Assembly: GCA_035578175.1 (NCBI GenBank)
Contig: JAQMRL010000001.1
Location: 236,793,038 to 236,857,037, forward strand
Source of the DNA: Catonia carolina
Lineage: Eukaryota; Arthropoda; Insecta; Hemiptera; Achilidae
DNA length: 64,000 nt
Reading direction: 5' to 3'
In this document: positions 63,709 through 64,000 of the stretch, in pieces
Layout: each line of letters starts with the position of its first letter
Numbering within the stretch: the stretch's first letter is position 1
Made by a program: the position numbers and the translations under genes
Notes under the pieces: model-generated
Seen by the model: only the letters and a program-made list of their open reading frames with translations
What the model was told of the DNA's origin: nothing
The model's database searches: none

Positions 63709-64000
63709 ATCCACCGGGTTGGTCTGGAGGTAAAGTCATCGCCGGTAGTTAGTTGTTTAACAGCTGATTTTCGGAGACGAAGATTCCTGATTCAGATCCT
63801 AGCGAAGGTAGTTACTTTTATACGGATTTAAACACTAGACAGTGGTTACCGGTGTACTTTGATGGTTGGGGTTTAATTAGCCATACTATCTCATGATGAT
63901 GGGCCTGGGTATGTATAAGACTACACGTCATTTATAAGTCATACACATCATACTCATCTCATTGGGTTATGGGGTTGCTTGTTGTTCTGAATTGAACAGA
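63709..64000 (+). repeat. S4 tRNA-derived SINE, uninterrupted copy
   Basis: A-box-like ggttggtctggaggtaa, the cagctgattttcggagacga block, a B-box-like gattcagatcc, then the long tail (acagtggttaccggtgtact ... gttctgaattgaacaga). Best reference here for the S4 fragment captured by the Polinton. Cut off by the window end. Confidence 0.6.

Overview
The window is animal DNA, almost certainly from an arthropod and most likely an insect. The flanks are AT-rich and intron-like and carry no protein-coding host gene that I can support. They are packed with tRNA-derived SINE-like repeats, short inverted-repeat DNA transposons, mariner and piggyBac debris, and the 3' ends of non-LTR retrotransposons. 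I cannot name the species; a hemipteran-type genome is a guess from the repeat load.

The centre (30989-48709, 17,721 bp) is a complete and apparently young Polinton/Maverick (adintovirus-like) virus-transposon. It begins with AG and ends with CT, as Polintons do. It is flanked by a perfect 6-bp target-site duplication (AATGTC at 30983-30988 and 48710-48715) and has long terminal inverted repeats. Every recognised gene in it is open, and the coding part is much richer in GC than the host DNA.

Element layout. The left TIR (30989 to about 32545) is followed by a captured SINE fragment and a CAGCTG palindrome cluster, then a TATA box, a leader exon and two small frames. A protein-primed-type family B DNA polymerase is read rightward (33317-37444); its N-terminal module is duplicated in tandem. 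All other genes are read leftward: an unknown 262-aa protein, the major capsid protein, a 56-aa protein, the penton-like minor capsid protein, an adenain-like protease, a phospholipase A2 protein with a basic tail, a fibre-like protein, a 434-aa protein, the FtsK/HerA-type packaging ATPase, a retroviral-type integrase with chromodomain, a 96-aa protein and a 49-aa membrane protein. An array of 23 palindrome-bearing 32-bp repeats (44029-44779) lies between the ATPase gene and the 434-aa gene. The right TIR is about 48005-48709.

How it fits together. The integrase inserts the element, the polymerase copies it, and the capsid proteins, protease and ATPase build and fill a capsid; the PLA2 protein probably helps entry. 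Both ends have a TATAAAAGG promoter facing inward. Each promoter is followed by an AUG-free leader ending in a strong 5' splice site, and several genes have a 3' splice site a few bases before their ATG. This suggests adenovirus-like leader splicing. Perfect nuclear-receptor DR1 sites sit at both ends, and E-boxes recur through the TIRs. The splicing, promoter and binding-site calls are read from sequence only.

Left flank (1-30982) and right flank (48716-64000) share the same repeat families, called here R1 (about 0.9-1 kb, seven substantial copies), R2 (about 390 bp, SINE-like) and S1-S4 (tRNA-like heads). Several are nested, which gives a relative order of insertion.
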